From Pseudanabaena sp. BC1403 (GTDB taxonomy: Bacteria; Cyanobacteriota; Cyanobacteriia; Pseudanabaenales; Pseudanabaenaceae): a stretch of DNA of 64,000 nucleotides. The notes under the pieces were generated by a model that saw nothing but the letters and a program-made list of their open reading frames with translations, was not told where the DNA came from and searched no databases. Positions 35,744-44,834 of the stretch are shown piece after piece; position 1 is the first letter of the stretch; each line of letters starts with the position of its first letter. The position numbers were made by a program, and so were the translations under genes. The stretch covers positions 1-64,000 of the forward strand of contig NZ_PDDM01000029.1 of assembly GCF_002914585.1 (NCBI RefSeq), written 5' to 3'.

Positions 35744-35820
35744 GTAGGGTGAGTTAGCGATAGCGTAACGCACTCTCCAAATTTGACGGTGCGTTACGCT
35801 GCGCTAACTCACCTTACTAC
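35744..35820. repeat. GTGAGTTAGCG...GCGTTACGC palindromic repeat
   Basis: Arms of about 30 bases with three small mismatches: GTAGGGTGAGTTAGCG.TAGCGTAACGCAC / GTGCGTTACGCTGCGCTAACTCACC. This GGTGCGTTACGC / GCTAACGCACC type is a repeat I know as common in cyanobacterial genomes. Lies 31 bases beyond the response-regulator stop. Confidence 0.85.
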
Positions 35821-35850
35821 AACAAGGATTTTGGGTTTTCCGACAGGCTG

Positions 35851-36579
35851 CTAGCCTAAGCGATAACCAAAGCCTCTAACTGTGACAATGTGTTTTGGGT
35901 CGCTAGGATCAACTTCGATTTTTTCGCGCAGCCAACGAATATGCACATCGACAGTTTTGCTATCACCAACGAAATCCACACCCCAGACTTTTTCTAGCAG
36001 TTGCTCCCTTGACCAGACGCGGCGCGGATGACTCATAAATAGATCAAGCAAGCGAAATTCTTTAGGCGAAAGATTAATCTCAGTTTCATTAATCGTGACG
36101 CGGCATTCATCGGGATACATAGTGATATCCCCAAATTTGTAAACTGTGGCATTAGTTGCCACAAAGTCGCGACGACTACGGCGTAGCAAAGCTCGGCAAC
36201 GAGCCACTAGTTCCTTCATTCCAAAGGGTTTGCTGAGATAATCATCAGCTCCGACTTCCAATCCAACGATGCGATCTGATTCATTCCCCCTAGCGCTAAT
36301 CATCAATACAGGGACATTATTGCCTTCGTGACGCAAAATGCGGCAAAAATCCAGTCCATTTATCGATGGCAACATCACATCTAAAATTACTAAATCAAGT
36401 CTTGCCGCAGCTTTAGCAATTTGTAAAGCGCTGTAACCATCTTCAGCCAATAGAACGCTGTAACCTTCTTCACGCAAAGCTAGCGCGATCGCCTCTTGAA
36501 TAATCGCTTCATCCTCTACTACCAAGATACAACCGACAGTATTTTTAGCAGTAGCTGGAGCTTGTTCTGTTAAGAGCAT
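35851..36579 (-). CDS. OmpR-family response regulator
   Basis: 242 aa. Receiver domain: acidic pair ED at 22-23, phospho-acceptor Asp67 (LVILDVMLPS), Lys117 (LSKPFGM). Winged helix: LSPKEFRLLDLFMSHPRRVWSREQLL, VDVHIRWLREKIE, VRGFGYRLG. The wing resembles cyanobacterial SphR-like regulators more than RpaA/RpaB, but I cannot assign it firmly. No kinase is adjacent; the upstream gene is 115 bases away. Confidence 0.9.
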   Translation of the reverse strand: MLLTEQAPATAKNTVGCILVVEDEAIIQEAIALALREEGYSVLLAEDGYSALQIAKAAARLDLVILDVMLPSINGLDFCRILRHEGNNVPVLMISARGNESDRIVGLEVGADDYLSKPFGMKELVARCRALLRRSRRDFVATNATVYKFGDITMYPDECRVTINETEINLSPKEFRLLDLFMSHPRRVWSREQLLEKVWGVDFVGDSKTVDVHIRWLREKIEVDPSDPKHIVTVRGFGYRLG

Positions 36580-36694
36580 AAAAAAGTTTTATTAGGTTGG
36601 TCTAACCGTATCCGATTTTACATTGATTACAAGCTAATTATGTAGTCAGGTTTGAATTTTGTTGCACCGTAGGCACTGCAAAATTCAAACTTAA

Positions 36695-38197
36695 TTATGG
36701 CAGTGAGAAATTAGGAATCAAGGATTTTGCTATATTTCTTAGGGTTTGATTAAGCGATCGCGCAATCTGGATATGAGGTTCATCGGCTTCAATCGGCAAA
36801 ATCTGAGTCATGTTGCCATGACTAAATTGTTGAATCACCAAATTTGCGGCTTCTAAACCTGTGACATAGGCTTTTTCCTGTGACCATGAGCCGTGATTGG
36901 TAATCACCCAGTCACCACTCATATATAAATTGGGGAAACTGGTGATAGATCTAAGCAAATGCTGATAACTTCCAGGGGCAAAATGAGTCACCGCACGAGG
37001 CAACCGAATCACGCTGCTGTCAACAACTTTAGCAGTCTCAAATTCTGGCAAACAGGAAGCAAGATATTTCTGGACGATCGCAATAATTTCCTGATTATCA
37101 AGGGGCAAAAATTGATTCGCATGATAAAAATCGACTTCGATCACTGAGCCTGTCTCATCGGCATATTCATCATGGAGCGCGTTGAGATCAAAAAATGTCC
37201 AGCCTGTAGTTACGTCAAAACCAAAGCAGGCATTAGAAGGACGGGGAATATTGATTTTGCGATCGCACCATAGTCGTACTGCTAATACATCGATCGCACC
37301 CAAGTTCATCAAGTTACGAAATTCGCTACGCTTTTGCAAAGCAGGACTATTCGCCACAATTTTCTGCATTCCCGAAATGCCCACTGAGAAAATCACTGCA
37401 TCAGCTTCAAAGCTTTCATCACCACATACTACCGCCGTAATTTTGCCAGAATCATCAACGCAAACATCACTAACACGGCGATCAGTGAGGATTTTGCCGC
37501 CCAGATTAAGAATGCGATCGCACCAAGGTTTAAAGATTTTTTCGCCGACTGTACCTCGACACCAAACCACATCAAAATCTGCTTGATGCGCCAAGATGAA
37601 ATAGTAAAGCATCCCCAAAGCCGCCGCTGCCGAACATTGTTCTCCTGGAGCAAAGAGACCAACTAACAGCATTGGCTCAAAGGATTCACGGTATAGCCTT
37701 TCTGATACTCCATATTGACGAAATAGCTCGCGGGCGGTTATGCCGTCGTAACGTTTCCAAGCATCGTCAGAATTGTCAAAATCTACCACTGCATACATCA
37801 ATGGCAATGCAGAAAGGCGATCGCTTAAGGGCAATCTTTTAAATTGTGTATAGGCAAATGTCCCAAGAGGGGAAGGCAAGCGTGGTAAGTCTTGAAAAAT
37901 CGGTGATTCAACTTCTAGGCCTGCGGGGGAATATTGGGCTGATCGCGTCCAAGCAGTAAATGGATCAAGCTCTAATTCTTTAACTAAGGAAAAAATATTG
38001 CGATAGGGATACCAAAAGCCATGAATGCCAGCTTCAACGGATCTTCCCCCTTGCGTTTTCCATCCTGCGACTAATCCACCCGCTTGTGCTCCCGCCTCTA
38101 GTAAGGTTACGTCATATCCTTGTTTTGTGAGTTGATAGGTCGCACCTAGTCCCGCCCAACCTGCACCAACGACGATTACTTTTGGTTTTTCTGTCAT
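36695..38197 (-). CDS. FAD-dependent oxidoreductase, carotenoid-desaturase type
   Basis: 500 aa. FAD-binding VVGAGWAGLGATYQL (9-23) followed by LLEAGAQAGGLVAGW, then the C-terminal MSGDWVITNHGSWSQEKAYVTGLEAA block, the two ends of the amine oxidase / phytoene desaturase fold. EAGIHGFWYPYRNIF is like the GxHxF segment of plant-type desaturases. It is not CrtP or CrtQ as I remember them, so the substrate is unassigned; a carotenoid or quinone is plausible. PHP gene follows 68 bases upstream in the same direction. Confidence 0.85.
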   Translation of the reverse strand: MTEKPKVIVVGAGWAGLGATYQLTKQGYDVTLLEAGAQAGGLVAGWKTQGGRSVEAGIHGFWYPYRNIFSLVKELELDPFTAWTRSAQYSPAGLEVESPIFQDLPRLPSPLGTFAYTQFKRLPLSDRLSALPLMYAVVDFDNSDDAWKRYDGITARELFRQYGVSERLYRESFEPMLLVGLFAPGEQCSAAAALGMLYYFILAHQADFDVVWCRGTVGEKIFKPWCDRILNLGGKILTDRRVSDVCVDDSGKITAVVCGDESFEADAVIFSVGISGMQKIVANSPALQKRSEFRNLMNLGAIDVLAVRLWCDRKINIPRPSNACFGFDVTTGWTFFDLNALHDEYADETGSVIEVDFYHANQFLPLDNQEIIAIVQKYLASCLPEFETAKVVDSSVIRLPRAVTHFAPGSYQHLLRSITSFPNLYMSGDWVITNHGSWSQEKAYVTGLEAANLVIQQFSHGNMTQILPIEADEPHIQIARSLNQTLRNIAKSLIPNFSLP

Positions 38198-38265
38198 TTT
38201 TCTCTGAACGTCAATTTGATTTGGTAGAACAAACCTCGCATAGCATGGTTTGTTCCACCGAGAGG

Positions 38266-38964
38266 CTAAAGTCTTTTACTGATTTTAAACCCGTGCGAGT
38301 CTGTCCCGCAGGTATGCATTAATCCGTGTGATTCCGCAAGATGTCGAATTTCTTCGGTTTGGCGTGGACTAGGCTTCCAAGGATCACTATTGTCATAGCC
38401 ATAGTAGGTTTCAATACCATCAATCCCTAAAGCGGCGGCGGCGGGGATCAAGTCTTCAGGCGATCGCCTATATCGGGCAGGATGGGCAAGTACTGCTAAG
38501 CCTCCAGCCAAATGCATCGCCTTAATCACACTAATTGCTTGATAGTCTAGACCTGCGGTAGTTTTGCCTTGCAAATAAGGATGCATAGCCTCATGTTGGG
38601 GATCAAATCCATAGCCAAGAATATGCACTTCAGTAAAAATCAAACTGGCATTAACTTCGATCCCAGACCAGAGAGTTGGCAAAGAGTGGGGATCAGGAGA
38701 TTGACCCATAGATTGCTCAAGATATTGCTTAGCTATGTAATAGCCTGCGATCGCATGGTGATCGGTAATAGCAAGATCAGATAGACGCAAAGCGATCGCC
38801 TGTTGGATTAAATCCACAGGCTGCATTTTGCCGTCAGAATACACTGTATGCAAATGGAAATTTAGCCTATGTGGACAACTCACGGCATCGACGGACGCGA
38901 AAATCTTTCGGAGCCTACTGGTTGCACTCGATTCTGATATCAATAATGGAGTTTGAGTTACCAT
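38266..38964 (-). CDS. PHP-domain phosphoesterase
   Basis: 232 aa with metal-binding PHP motifs: NFHLHTVYSDGKMQP near 34-48, ITDHHAI near 80, ILGYGFD, and LAHPARY then CGTDSHG at the end. Related to 3',5'-nucleoside bisphosphate phosphatases (RnmA/YciV group). The last motif and stop are intact. Confidence 0.9.
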   Translation of the reverse strand: MVTQTPLLISESSATSRLRKIFASVDAVSCPHRLNFHLHTVYSDGKMQPVDLIQQAIALRLSDLAITDHHAIAGYYIAKQYLEQSMGQSPDPHSLPTLWSGIEVNASLIFTEVHILGYGFDPQHEAMHPYLQGKTTAGLDYQAISVIKAMHLAGGLAVLAHPARYRRSPEDLIPAAAALGIDGIETYYGYDNSDPWKPSPRQTEEIRHLAESHGLMHTCGTDSHGFKISKRL

Positions 38965-39050
38965 GGCAAATCTCTACATAAGCAAATCTTTAACAATTCT
39001 TAATTTCTTAATCACAATTTTACACAGACGATGGCAAGCATCATAACTTT

Positions 39051-39105
39051 TTGGGTTTGCTTTTTAATTCCCAAAAGTGTACTTATACTTTTGGGAATTG
39101 GTATA
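39051..39105. repeat. Family-B palindrome (AATTCCCAAAAGTGT)
   Basis: GGGTTTGCTTTTTAATTC, then AATTCCCAAAAGTGT...ACTTTTGGGAATT and GGTATA. The GGGTTTGCTTTTTAATTC block and GAATTGGTATA end are shared with 33990-34047 and, less exactly, 24114-24166. Lies in the promoter side of the PHP gene, so not its terminator. Confidence 0.85.
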
Positions 39106-39233
39106 AATGCTTAAATCATTGCTATCAATAAAGTTAGCAATCATAAAACATTAGGTAAATCCAATAAGTTTTTGGGAAATATTAGGTTCGTTAGTACTAC
39201 CTAAATAGCACAAGTATCCAAAGTGACCTAGGA

Positions 39234-39452
39234 TTATTGATCGAACTGAACTTGCTCAATCGCATTGCTGTCAAGATTTTGCTCAGATGTCTCGTAATAA
39301 TTAGGTAACAATTGGCGAGTTTCGACCTTCCCTAAATTCGACTCAATTTCAGCAGTGAGCGCGACGCATTCACTACCAGATATATCGATCGCCCGTTCAA
39401 CGATTTTGCCATCTTTCCCGATTAAGTACTCGATACGTTGATACTGAGACAT
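39234..39452 (-). CDS. DUF2997 family protein
   Basis: 72 aa: QRIEYLIGKDGKIVERAIDISGSEC.ALTAEIE..LG.VE.RQLLPNYYE matches the DUF2997 family of cyanobacteria and plastids, usually beside a ycf35/DUF1257 gene. That partner is not here. Function unknown. Confidence 0.85.
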   Translation of the reverse strand: MSQYQRIEYLIGKDGKIVERAIDISGSECVALTAEIESNLGKVETRQLLPNYYETSEQNLDSNAIEQVQFDQ

Positions 39453-39553
39453 GACGTATTAATTTTTCTCAACAATAACAATTACTAATATTCTAGCTTT
39501 TCTATATCCAAAATTGCAAAATGAAAAATGGCGCTTTGCGCCGTTTTTCATTT

Positions 39554-40222
39554 CTACTTAACTAGATGAGCGAGAAATTTTAAAATTTGGAGCACTACAT
39601 ATAAATGATTTTCTGCTTCAGATAATGAAAAAACTTTGGATAATGTATAAGTTGGTTCAGTTTCAGAATCTAGTTTGATAAAGCGAAACTCTCGTCCATT
39701 GGTGATTAGTCCAAATCTTGGTTGAGTGTGGTTAGGACTAGCAATCATATAAGTCAAAGCCTGTGGCAGAGCAACCATCACGTCATATTGAATGCTTTTG
39801 GCTTCGATCACCAATACCCAAATTGCTTGTTGTAAAACTAAGATATCTATCTGCCCCCGCACCACTTCTGCCCCGTCCTGAGATACTAACTCTATAGACT
39901 CTTCTAAAGTTGTATAAAAAGGTGGATCATAAAAACCTGCTAGGGATAGTAATGGCGACAAAGTAACCATCTTGACAGTTACTTCTAGCAGTGGGCGTTT
40001 AGCTAGATAGAGATAGTGCTGCCTAGTACGATCTAAAATTTGTTTCTCAAATTCGCTTAGGGGAGGAGCATTTTGCAATAGATCTGTAAAGAAATCGTTA
40101 GTTGTAAATTGCTGATGTGCATGAAATTTAGTTTCGACATCATATAAACTGAGCCTTGAAGCTTGTAGAGTTTGAACCATAGCTTTTTTCTCCTGTTTAT
40201 TGACCAATTGATTAGATCGCAA
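39554..40222 (-). CDS. Orphan HsdR N-terminal-like PD-(D/E)XK protein
   Basis: 222 aa. The segment VVRGQIDILVLQQ...WVLVIEAKSIQYDVMVALPQALTYM has the D-(x)n-E-x-K nuclease core (Asp in GQIDIL, EAK), followed by FGLITNGREFRFIKL, the pattern of type I restriction R-subunit N-terminal domains. No helicase domain, M or S gene is nearby; such orphans are frequent in cyanobacteria. N-terminal start could be Met15 (MVQTLQASRL), since the first 14 residues are very basic. Confidence 0.8.
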   Translation of the reverse strand: MRSNQLVNKQEKKAMVQTLQASRLSLYDVETKFHAHQQFTTNDFFTDLLQNAPPLSEFEKQILDRTRQHYLYLAKRPLLEVTVKMVTLSPLLSLAGFYDPPFYTTLEESIELVSQDGAEVVRGQIDILVLQQAIWVLVIEAKSIQYDVMVALPQALTYMIASPNHTQPRFGLITNGREFRFIKLDSETEPTYTLSKVFSLSEAENHLYVVLQILKFLAHLVK

Positions 40223-40228
40223 CGTTGA

Positions 40229-41260
40229 TTATCGCTCAGTTTCTAAAACCTTGCTAACGGATATGCCATCTACCGCAGTGCCAAAATACCAAAGCGAAGC
40301 GGCAGCCTCGGCACGGGTGACGGGCTTTTGTGGTTGTAATAATGTCGTAAATCCAAAACTGCGTCGAATGTTAGAAATATCGCGCAGTTGAGCATCAGCA
40401 AAGATCGCACTTAGAGCTTTCTCGCTAATGCGATCGCTATCTTTAAAACCCCATGATTGACTCACAGTCTCTAATGTGGCAATTGGCAAAGGTTGTCTGA
40501 GATCAAGTGGAATCTTCCATTGCACGAGTTCTTCGCGCAATAGGGGATCGTTAGGACGAAAGCGATCGCCTGTTCCGCCGATTAGTCCTGCGTTGGCTAA
40601 TCCCTGAATAATTGCAAAATCAGGATGGCTTTGAGGAATATCGGGGAAGCTGGCGCTATCGGTTGGTTGAGCAAGTCGAATTTGGCGGCTAGGTTGATTT
40701 TTATAAAGTTGATTATTCGTTTCTAATAACCATCGTGCATATTCACGACGTGCAACTAATATATTCGGCTTAAACTCTTGCCCTATTTTCGGAGTGATCG
40801 TTCCTAATTTGTTTAAGTCCTTAATCCAAGCCTTGAGGGGTGCAGGTGCTGTTTCTAGATCACTAAATTCACCAGATTGAGGCTGAGAATTAGTAAAGTT
40901 TATATAGAAAAGTTCTTTGAGTAAGTTCTTTTCTGAGGTTGACTCCTTTGGTAAGGATTGTAGAGAGATCGCTTTCATTTGAGCAGATAAGCGATCGCTA
41001 TTCACAGGATTAACGGAACTAGTAGGAGAATTAGTTGGTTTTGGTTCAGGTTTTGCGGTTGAGGTTGAATTAGCAGGTGGTGTAGCGATCGGGGTCGGTT
41101 GATTGGGCTTTTCTGCGATTGGCTCAGAAGTTGATGGACTCGCGGGAGCGATCGCTACCTCCAATGAGCTGCCGAGATTTGAGTCTTGGCAAGCTGCAAC
41201 AGAAGAAGCTAGAAAACCTATAAGGATAATTCTGGAAAGACTTCTAAATTTTAGTTTCAT
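40229..41260 (-). CDS. SLH-domain lipoprotein
   Basis: 343 aa from the ATG at 41260, chosen because GAGGAGG precedes it by four bases and because MKLKFRSLSRIILIGFLASSVAAC is then a proper lipoprotein signal peptide with lipobox VAAC. The longer frame to 41293 overlaps the antiporter end. After a Pro/Thr-rich linker come S-layer homology-like repeats (FPDIPQSHPDFAIIQGLANAGLIGG, RPNDPLLREELVQW, PVTRAEAAASLW). Probably anchors at the outer membrane/cell wall. Confidence 0.85.
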   Translation of the reverse strand: MKLKFRSLSRIILIGFLASSVAACQDSNLGSSLEVAIAPASPSTSEPIAEKPNQPTPIATPPANSTSTAKPEPKPTNSPTSSVNPVNSDRLSAQMKAISLQSLPKESTSEKNLLKELFYINFTNSQPQSGEFSDLETAPAPLKAWIKDLNKLGTITPKIGQEFKPNILVARREYARWLLETNNQLYKNQPSRQIRLAQPTDSASFPDIPQSHPDFAIIQGLANAGLIGGTGDRFRPNDPLLREELVQWKIPLDLRQPLPIATLETVSQSWGFKDSDRISEKALSAIFADAQLRDISNIRRSFGFTTLLQPQKPVTRAEAAASLWYFGTAVDGISVSKVLETER

Positions 41261-41270
41261 AACATCCTCC

Positions 41271-43073
41271 TCAAGAAGCCTTGTCAATCTCAACGAGATT
41301 AGGACTAGGTGGCAACATCGCCACAGTCACTGGCAATACACAGGCAATTTCAGGACGGAAATTAGCATAGCGGCTACTACGCACGGCGATAATTTCTGCT
41401 TGAATATCTTTAGTACTTTCGCCCAGACATAGTAGTAGATGTGTGGTTAGCTCCAAACTTGCCTCAAATGTAGGATGCACAACTTCCTTAGCGCCAAGTT
41501 GGTACAGCGTATCGATATCAGCATCTTTCTCAGCTCTGACCACAATATCAATTTCTGGAGAAATAGAGATGGCTCTCTGTACCGCCAATCTAGTAGCGAT
41601 CGGGTCGGAAATGGCGATTAACATCGATCGCGCATGGTCTATTTCCGCTTTTTCAAGTACAAAAGGGCTTGAGCAATTGCCGTATAGGTAGGGAATATTT
41701 TGCGATCGCAGAATTTCTATCTTTGACTCGGCATCCTCAATTACCAGCACAGGATATCCCTTGGACTGTAACAAAGTAACAATTCCCTGTCCAATCCGAC
41801 CATAACCACAGACCACCACATGATCCTTAAGTTCAGCATTGGCGGAAAGCTCTTGGGGCATATCGAGCTTGTTCATCCAAGCTTTTAGGAATGGAACTTT
41901 TTCAAGTAATTCTAAAATCTGCGGTGTTGCCTTCAGCAAGAACGGTGTAATTACCAACGTTACCGCAGTTGTCCCCAAAATCAGTAAGTAAACACGACGC
42001 GAAACTAAACCTAGCTTTTGTCCTTCACTTGCGAGCACAAACGAAAATTCTCCAATCTGAGCTAAACCTAGTCCCGCAAAAATGGCAACTCGCAAAGGAT
42101 ATCGAAAGATACTGACTAAAGGCACAACGATCAAAAATTTACCGATCATCACGATCGCGACCAGACTGAGAATTAACTCCCAGTTCTGAATCAGAAATAC
42201 AGGATCGATGAGCATCCCGATCGCTGCAAAAAACAGAGTGGCAAACACATCTCGCAGAGGTTCGACATAGGTGAGGGCTTGATCGGCGTATTCCACCTCG
42301 GAAATCATTAAACCTGCAACGAATGCGCCCATTTCAATCGATAAGCCTAAAGACTCGGTTAGGAGCGCAATCCCCAAGCACAACACAATTACACTTAGCA
42401 AAAATAATTCGCGGCTCTCGGTACTCGCTACCCATCGCAAAAATGGCGGAATTACCCAAATCCCTGCTGCGATCGCGCCACCTGCAAATAACGCCGTCAC
42501 CGACAATGCTTTGATAACTTCAATACCCACTGATTCAGGATGATCCAGCGCAGGCAAGACCGCCAACATCAATCCCAACGCTAAATCTTGGATGATCAAC
42601 ATCCCCAGCGTAACTTGTCCCTGTGCGGACTCCGTGGCATTGGTTTCCATCAAGCTGCGCAGCACCACAGCCGTTGACGATAGCGACAAAATTCCGCCTA
42701 AGAAGATTCCTTGGGTTGGTGTCTCGACCCATCCTACAAATACCGATACAGCTGTGGTAAGGGCGATCGTGAGCAAGACTTGTAAAGTTCCGCCGCCAAG
42801 GGCGATCGCTCTTACTTTATTTAATTGCTTCAGTGAAAACTCAACGCCGAGAGCAAACAGCAAAAAGGCAACCCCAAACTGAGCGAGGGTTTCTACCTGT
42901 ATCAATTCTTTGATCAGCCCTAAACCTGTGGGGCCAACGACGATGCCGCCAAAGATGTAACCCAATAAAACTGGTAATCGCAGCGCCGCCGCTAGCAATC
43001 CGCCAAAGGAAGCAGCCGCAAGAACAGTTACTAAATCAACAATTAACCGAAAATCTTCTTGCACAGAAACCAA
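41271..43073 (-). CDS. CPA2 cation:proton antiporter with TrkA-N domain
   Basis: 600 aa, Kef/Na-H antiporter family. Twelve or so membrane segments over residues 10-385 including LLGYIFGGIVVGPTGLG and the ion-site region FVAGLMISEVEYADQ, then a cytosolic RCK/TrkA-N domain from about 410 (HVVVCGYGRIGQGIV, GxGxxG) that binds NAD(H). Probably K+/H+ exchange. Upstream of, and nearly touching, the SLH lipoprotein; the two may form a unit. Confidence 0.93.
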   Translation of the reverse strand: MVSVQEDFRLIVDLVTVLAAASFGGLLAAALRLPVLLGYIFGGIVVGPTGLGLIKELIQVETLAQFGVAFLLFALGVEFSLKQLNKVRAIALGGGTLQVLLTIALTTAVSVFVGWVETPTQGIFLGGILSLSSTAVVLRSLMETNATESAQGQVTLGMLIIQDLALGLMLAVLPALDHPESVGIEVIKALSVTALFAGGAIAAGIWVIPPFLRWVASTESRELFLLSVIVLCLGIALLTESLGLSIEMGAFVAGLMISEVEYADQALTYVEPLRDVFATLFFAAIGMLIDPVFLIQNWELILSLVAIVMIGKFLIVVPLVSIFRYPLRVAIFAGLGLAQIGEFSFVLASEGQKLGLVSRRVYLLILGTTAVTLVITPFLLKATPQILELLEKVPFLKAWMNKLDMPQELSANAELKDHVVVCGYGRIGQGIVTLLQSKGYPVLVIEDAESKIEILRSQNIPYLYGNCSSPFVLEKAEIDHARSMLIAISDPIATRLAVQRAISISPEIDIVVRAEKDADIDTLYQLGAKEVVHPTFEASLELTTHLLLCLGESTKDIQAEIIAVRSSRYANFRPEIACVLPVTVAMLPPSPNLVEIDKAS

Positions 43074-43501
43074 CTAAAGAACGTTGCCACCTATACTTTA
43101 GCTTGGATTCAGATGATCAGAAAGGCAGAGATGTTACGTGGAAATCAGATGATGAATTTCTTGCTGTTAGCGAAGCAGGACAACCACGAGGAGATTGTCC
43201 CTAAACCAACATTTAAAGGTTGCCGAAGGGGGTGCGCCCCCTACCAGCCTCCAACCTATGCCATTACAGGAATTCTTCCCACGTAATGTCAGTAAATAAT
43301 ACCAATTCACAAAAGTGTGGCAACACTTCATCTGCAACATAAATTTTGCGTGAGGCTTGAGTAAAAACTACAATATTCCTGACGGTGAGGCGATCGCCCA
43401 TTCTTCAAGGGATATTTTTTGAAGGATTGGTGGAATTATACTTAACCCAAATAATGAAAGCGGCGTTTTCATTGTTTGGGAAAAGAAAATTTATTTTTTG
43501 C
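43074..43501. other. Intergenic region, repeat fragments only
   Basis: No gene supported. Contains GGGGG-TGCG-CCCCC (43228-43241) within an imperfect palindrome starting GGTTGCCG, and at 43300-43332 TAATACCAATTCACAAAAGTGT, an inverted fragment of the family-B palindrome. Confidence 0.5.
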
Positions 43502-43529
43502 TTGTCAATATTGCACACTGTGTTATCAT
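43502..43529 (+). promoter_or_regulatory. Promoter of tRNA-Arg
   Basis: TTGTCA (43502-43507), 16-base spacer, TATCAT (43524-43529); the mature tRNA begins 17 bases after the -10. Close to the sigma-70 consensus. Confidence 0.6.
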
Positions 43530-43545
43530 TAGATTCGCGAGTTAA

Positions 43546-43619
43546 GGGCTTGTAGCTCAGTGGACTAGAGCACGTGGCTACGGACCACGGTGTCGGGGGT
43601 TCGAATCCCTCCTGGCCCG
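43546..43619 (+). tRNA. tRNA-Arg (ACG)
   Basis: 74-base cloverleaf: acceptor GGGCTTG...CTGGCCC, D stem GCTC/GAGC, anticodon stem CGTGG/CCACG around CTACGGA (anticodon ACG, reads CGN with inosine), T arm GGGGG-TTCGAAT-CCCTC, discriminator G. The 3' CCA is not encoded (GTCC follows). Confidence 0.95.
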
Positions 43620-43630
43620 TCCTAAATAAT

Positions 43631-43659
43631 AAAAAAGCAGCGCTAAACGCTGCTTTTTT
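43631..43659 (+). terminator. Terminator after tRNA-Arg
   Basis: AAAAAAGCAGCG, loop CTAAA, CGCTGCTTTTTT. Symmetric, also fits the end of the convergent LCP gene at 43682. Confidence 0.9.
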
Positions 43660-43681
43660 ATTGGGTTTTTATATTGGGTAT

Positions 43682-44785
43682 TTATTTAGTATTTTGTTTG
43701 GTTGTAAATTTATCCGCGATCGCTTGATCGACATCCTCAGGGCTGACAATCCAATAGCTAAATCGAAACTCATTTGGCTCACTGGGTCTACCCTTGAGGC
43801 TAGTAGCTTGGATTTTGTCAGGTTTTAAAGTCATACTAAAAGTAGCGATCGCCATCATTTCGTCAAAGCTGAGATTAGAATCCACATGTTTTTGCATGAC
43901 GTTGATCAGATCAGGAAGATGCATTACAACCCCAGGATTAGCAATTTTTGCCTTCACAGCCTTTAAGACAATCTGTTGTCGCTTAATCCGTCCGATATCG
44001 CCCTCTTCATCATGGCGAAATCTCGCAAAGCCTTCAGCTTGTTCCCCGTTTAAAGTCTGCACACCTGCATAAAGATCGATATTGAGCTTTTGAGTATTGT
44101 CTTTGTACTTCATTCGCTTTGGTACATTCACCTCAATACCACCTAGGGCATCCACTAAAGCTGATAGCCCAGAGGTATCTACACGAACATAGCGATCGAT
44201 TTCAACACCATTAAGTTTCCCTGAGACAACCTCTTGAGCGAGCGACGCGCCACCATAGACATTTGCCGCATTAATTTTGGTCACGCCATAGTCTGGGATA
44301 GGCACTTGCGTATCACGAGGGATTGATAGCATCTGCACTGAGCGATCAATGGGATCGAGACGAATTAGCAACATGCTATCGCTACGACCATTAAAGGATT
44401 CGGGAGACCCAATTGGAGCATCAAGGACTCGATCTACCCCCATAACCAAAATCTGATAGGGACGCTCTAACTTGCGACCTAATCCCTCCATCAAGACTTC
44501 TTCAGGTTTGCGTCCCGATAACAAACCGCCCCAATCCAGAGCATTAATAGGGATGATCCGACCTAAAAGAGCTCCCGTTCCAATAGAAATTAATAGGGAT
44601 AGGGTAAAACCAATTTTCGCAAAGGGGATCCGCTTAATTTTTGTAATAGTTTTAGTAATAGTTGTGGGAACTGCATCGATTTGCGCTGGTTCTAGTAAAT
44701 TAATAGGCAAATCAGCCTGATTGGTGGTATCGGCTGACCGAATTTTGGATGCAGTTATCGGTCTATTACTCACACACCACTCCAT
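43682..44785 (-). CDS. LytR-CpsA-Psr family protein
   Basis: Transfers glycopolymers from lipid carriers to the cell wall. From Met at 44785 the product is 367 aa: cytosolic basic segment, one transmembrane helix (FAKIGFTLSLLISIGTGALLG), then the LCP domain with ILVMGVDRV, GRSDSMLLIRLDP, SIPRDTQVPIP, INAANVYGG and EGFARFRHDEEGDIGRIKRQQ, containing the catalytic Arg/Asp set. The frame extends to 44830 but that overlaps the divergent nucleotidyltransferase start region. Confidence 0.9.
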   Translation of the reverse strand: MEWCVSNRPITASKIRSADTTNQADLPINLLEPAQIDAVPTTITKTITKIKRIPFAKIGFTLSLLISIGTGALLGRIIPINALDWGGLLSGRKPEEVLMEGLGRKLERPYQILVMGVDRVLDAPIGSPESFNGRSDSMLLIRLDPIDRSVQMLSIPRDTQVPIPDYGVTKINAANVYGGASLAQEVVSGKLNGVEIDRYVRVDTSGLSALVDALGGIEVNVPKRMKYKDNTQKLNIDLYAGVQTLNGEQAEGFARFRHDEEGDIGRIKRQQIVLKAVKAKIANPGVVMHLPDLINVMQKHVDSNLSFDEMMAIATFSMTLKPDKIQATSLKGRPSEPNEFRFSYWIVSPEDVDQAIADKFTTKQNTK

Positions 44786-44834
44786 AACTTCTATAATGCT
44801 CAACAAACAACATATACCGCAAGTCAACAACTCT

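Larger units (their letters stand above)
35273..35850. other. Intergenic region with two very long palindromes
   Basis: 35273-35656 is AT-rich with no gene seen and should hold the ComFB promoter. Then come two hairpins, listed separately, before the response-regulator gene end. Confidence 0.6.
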
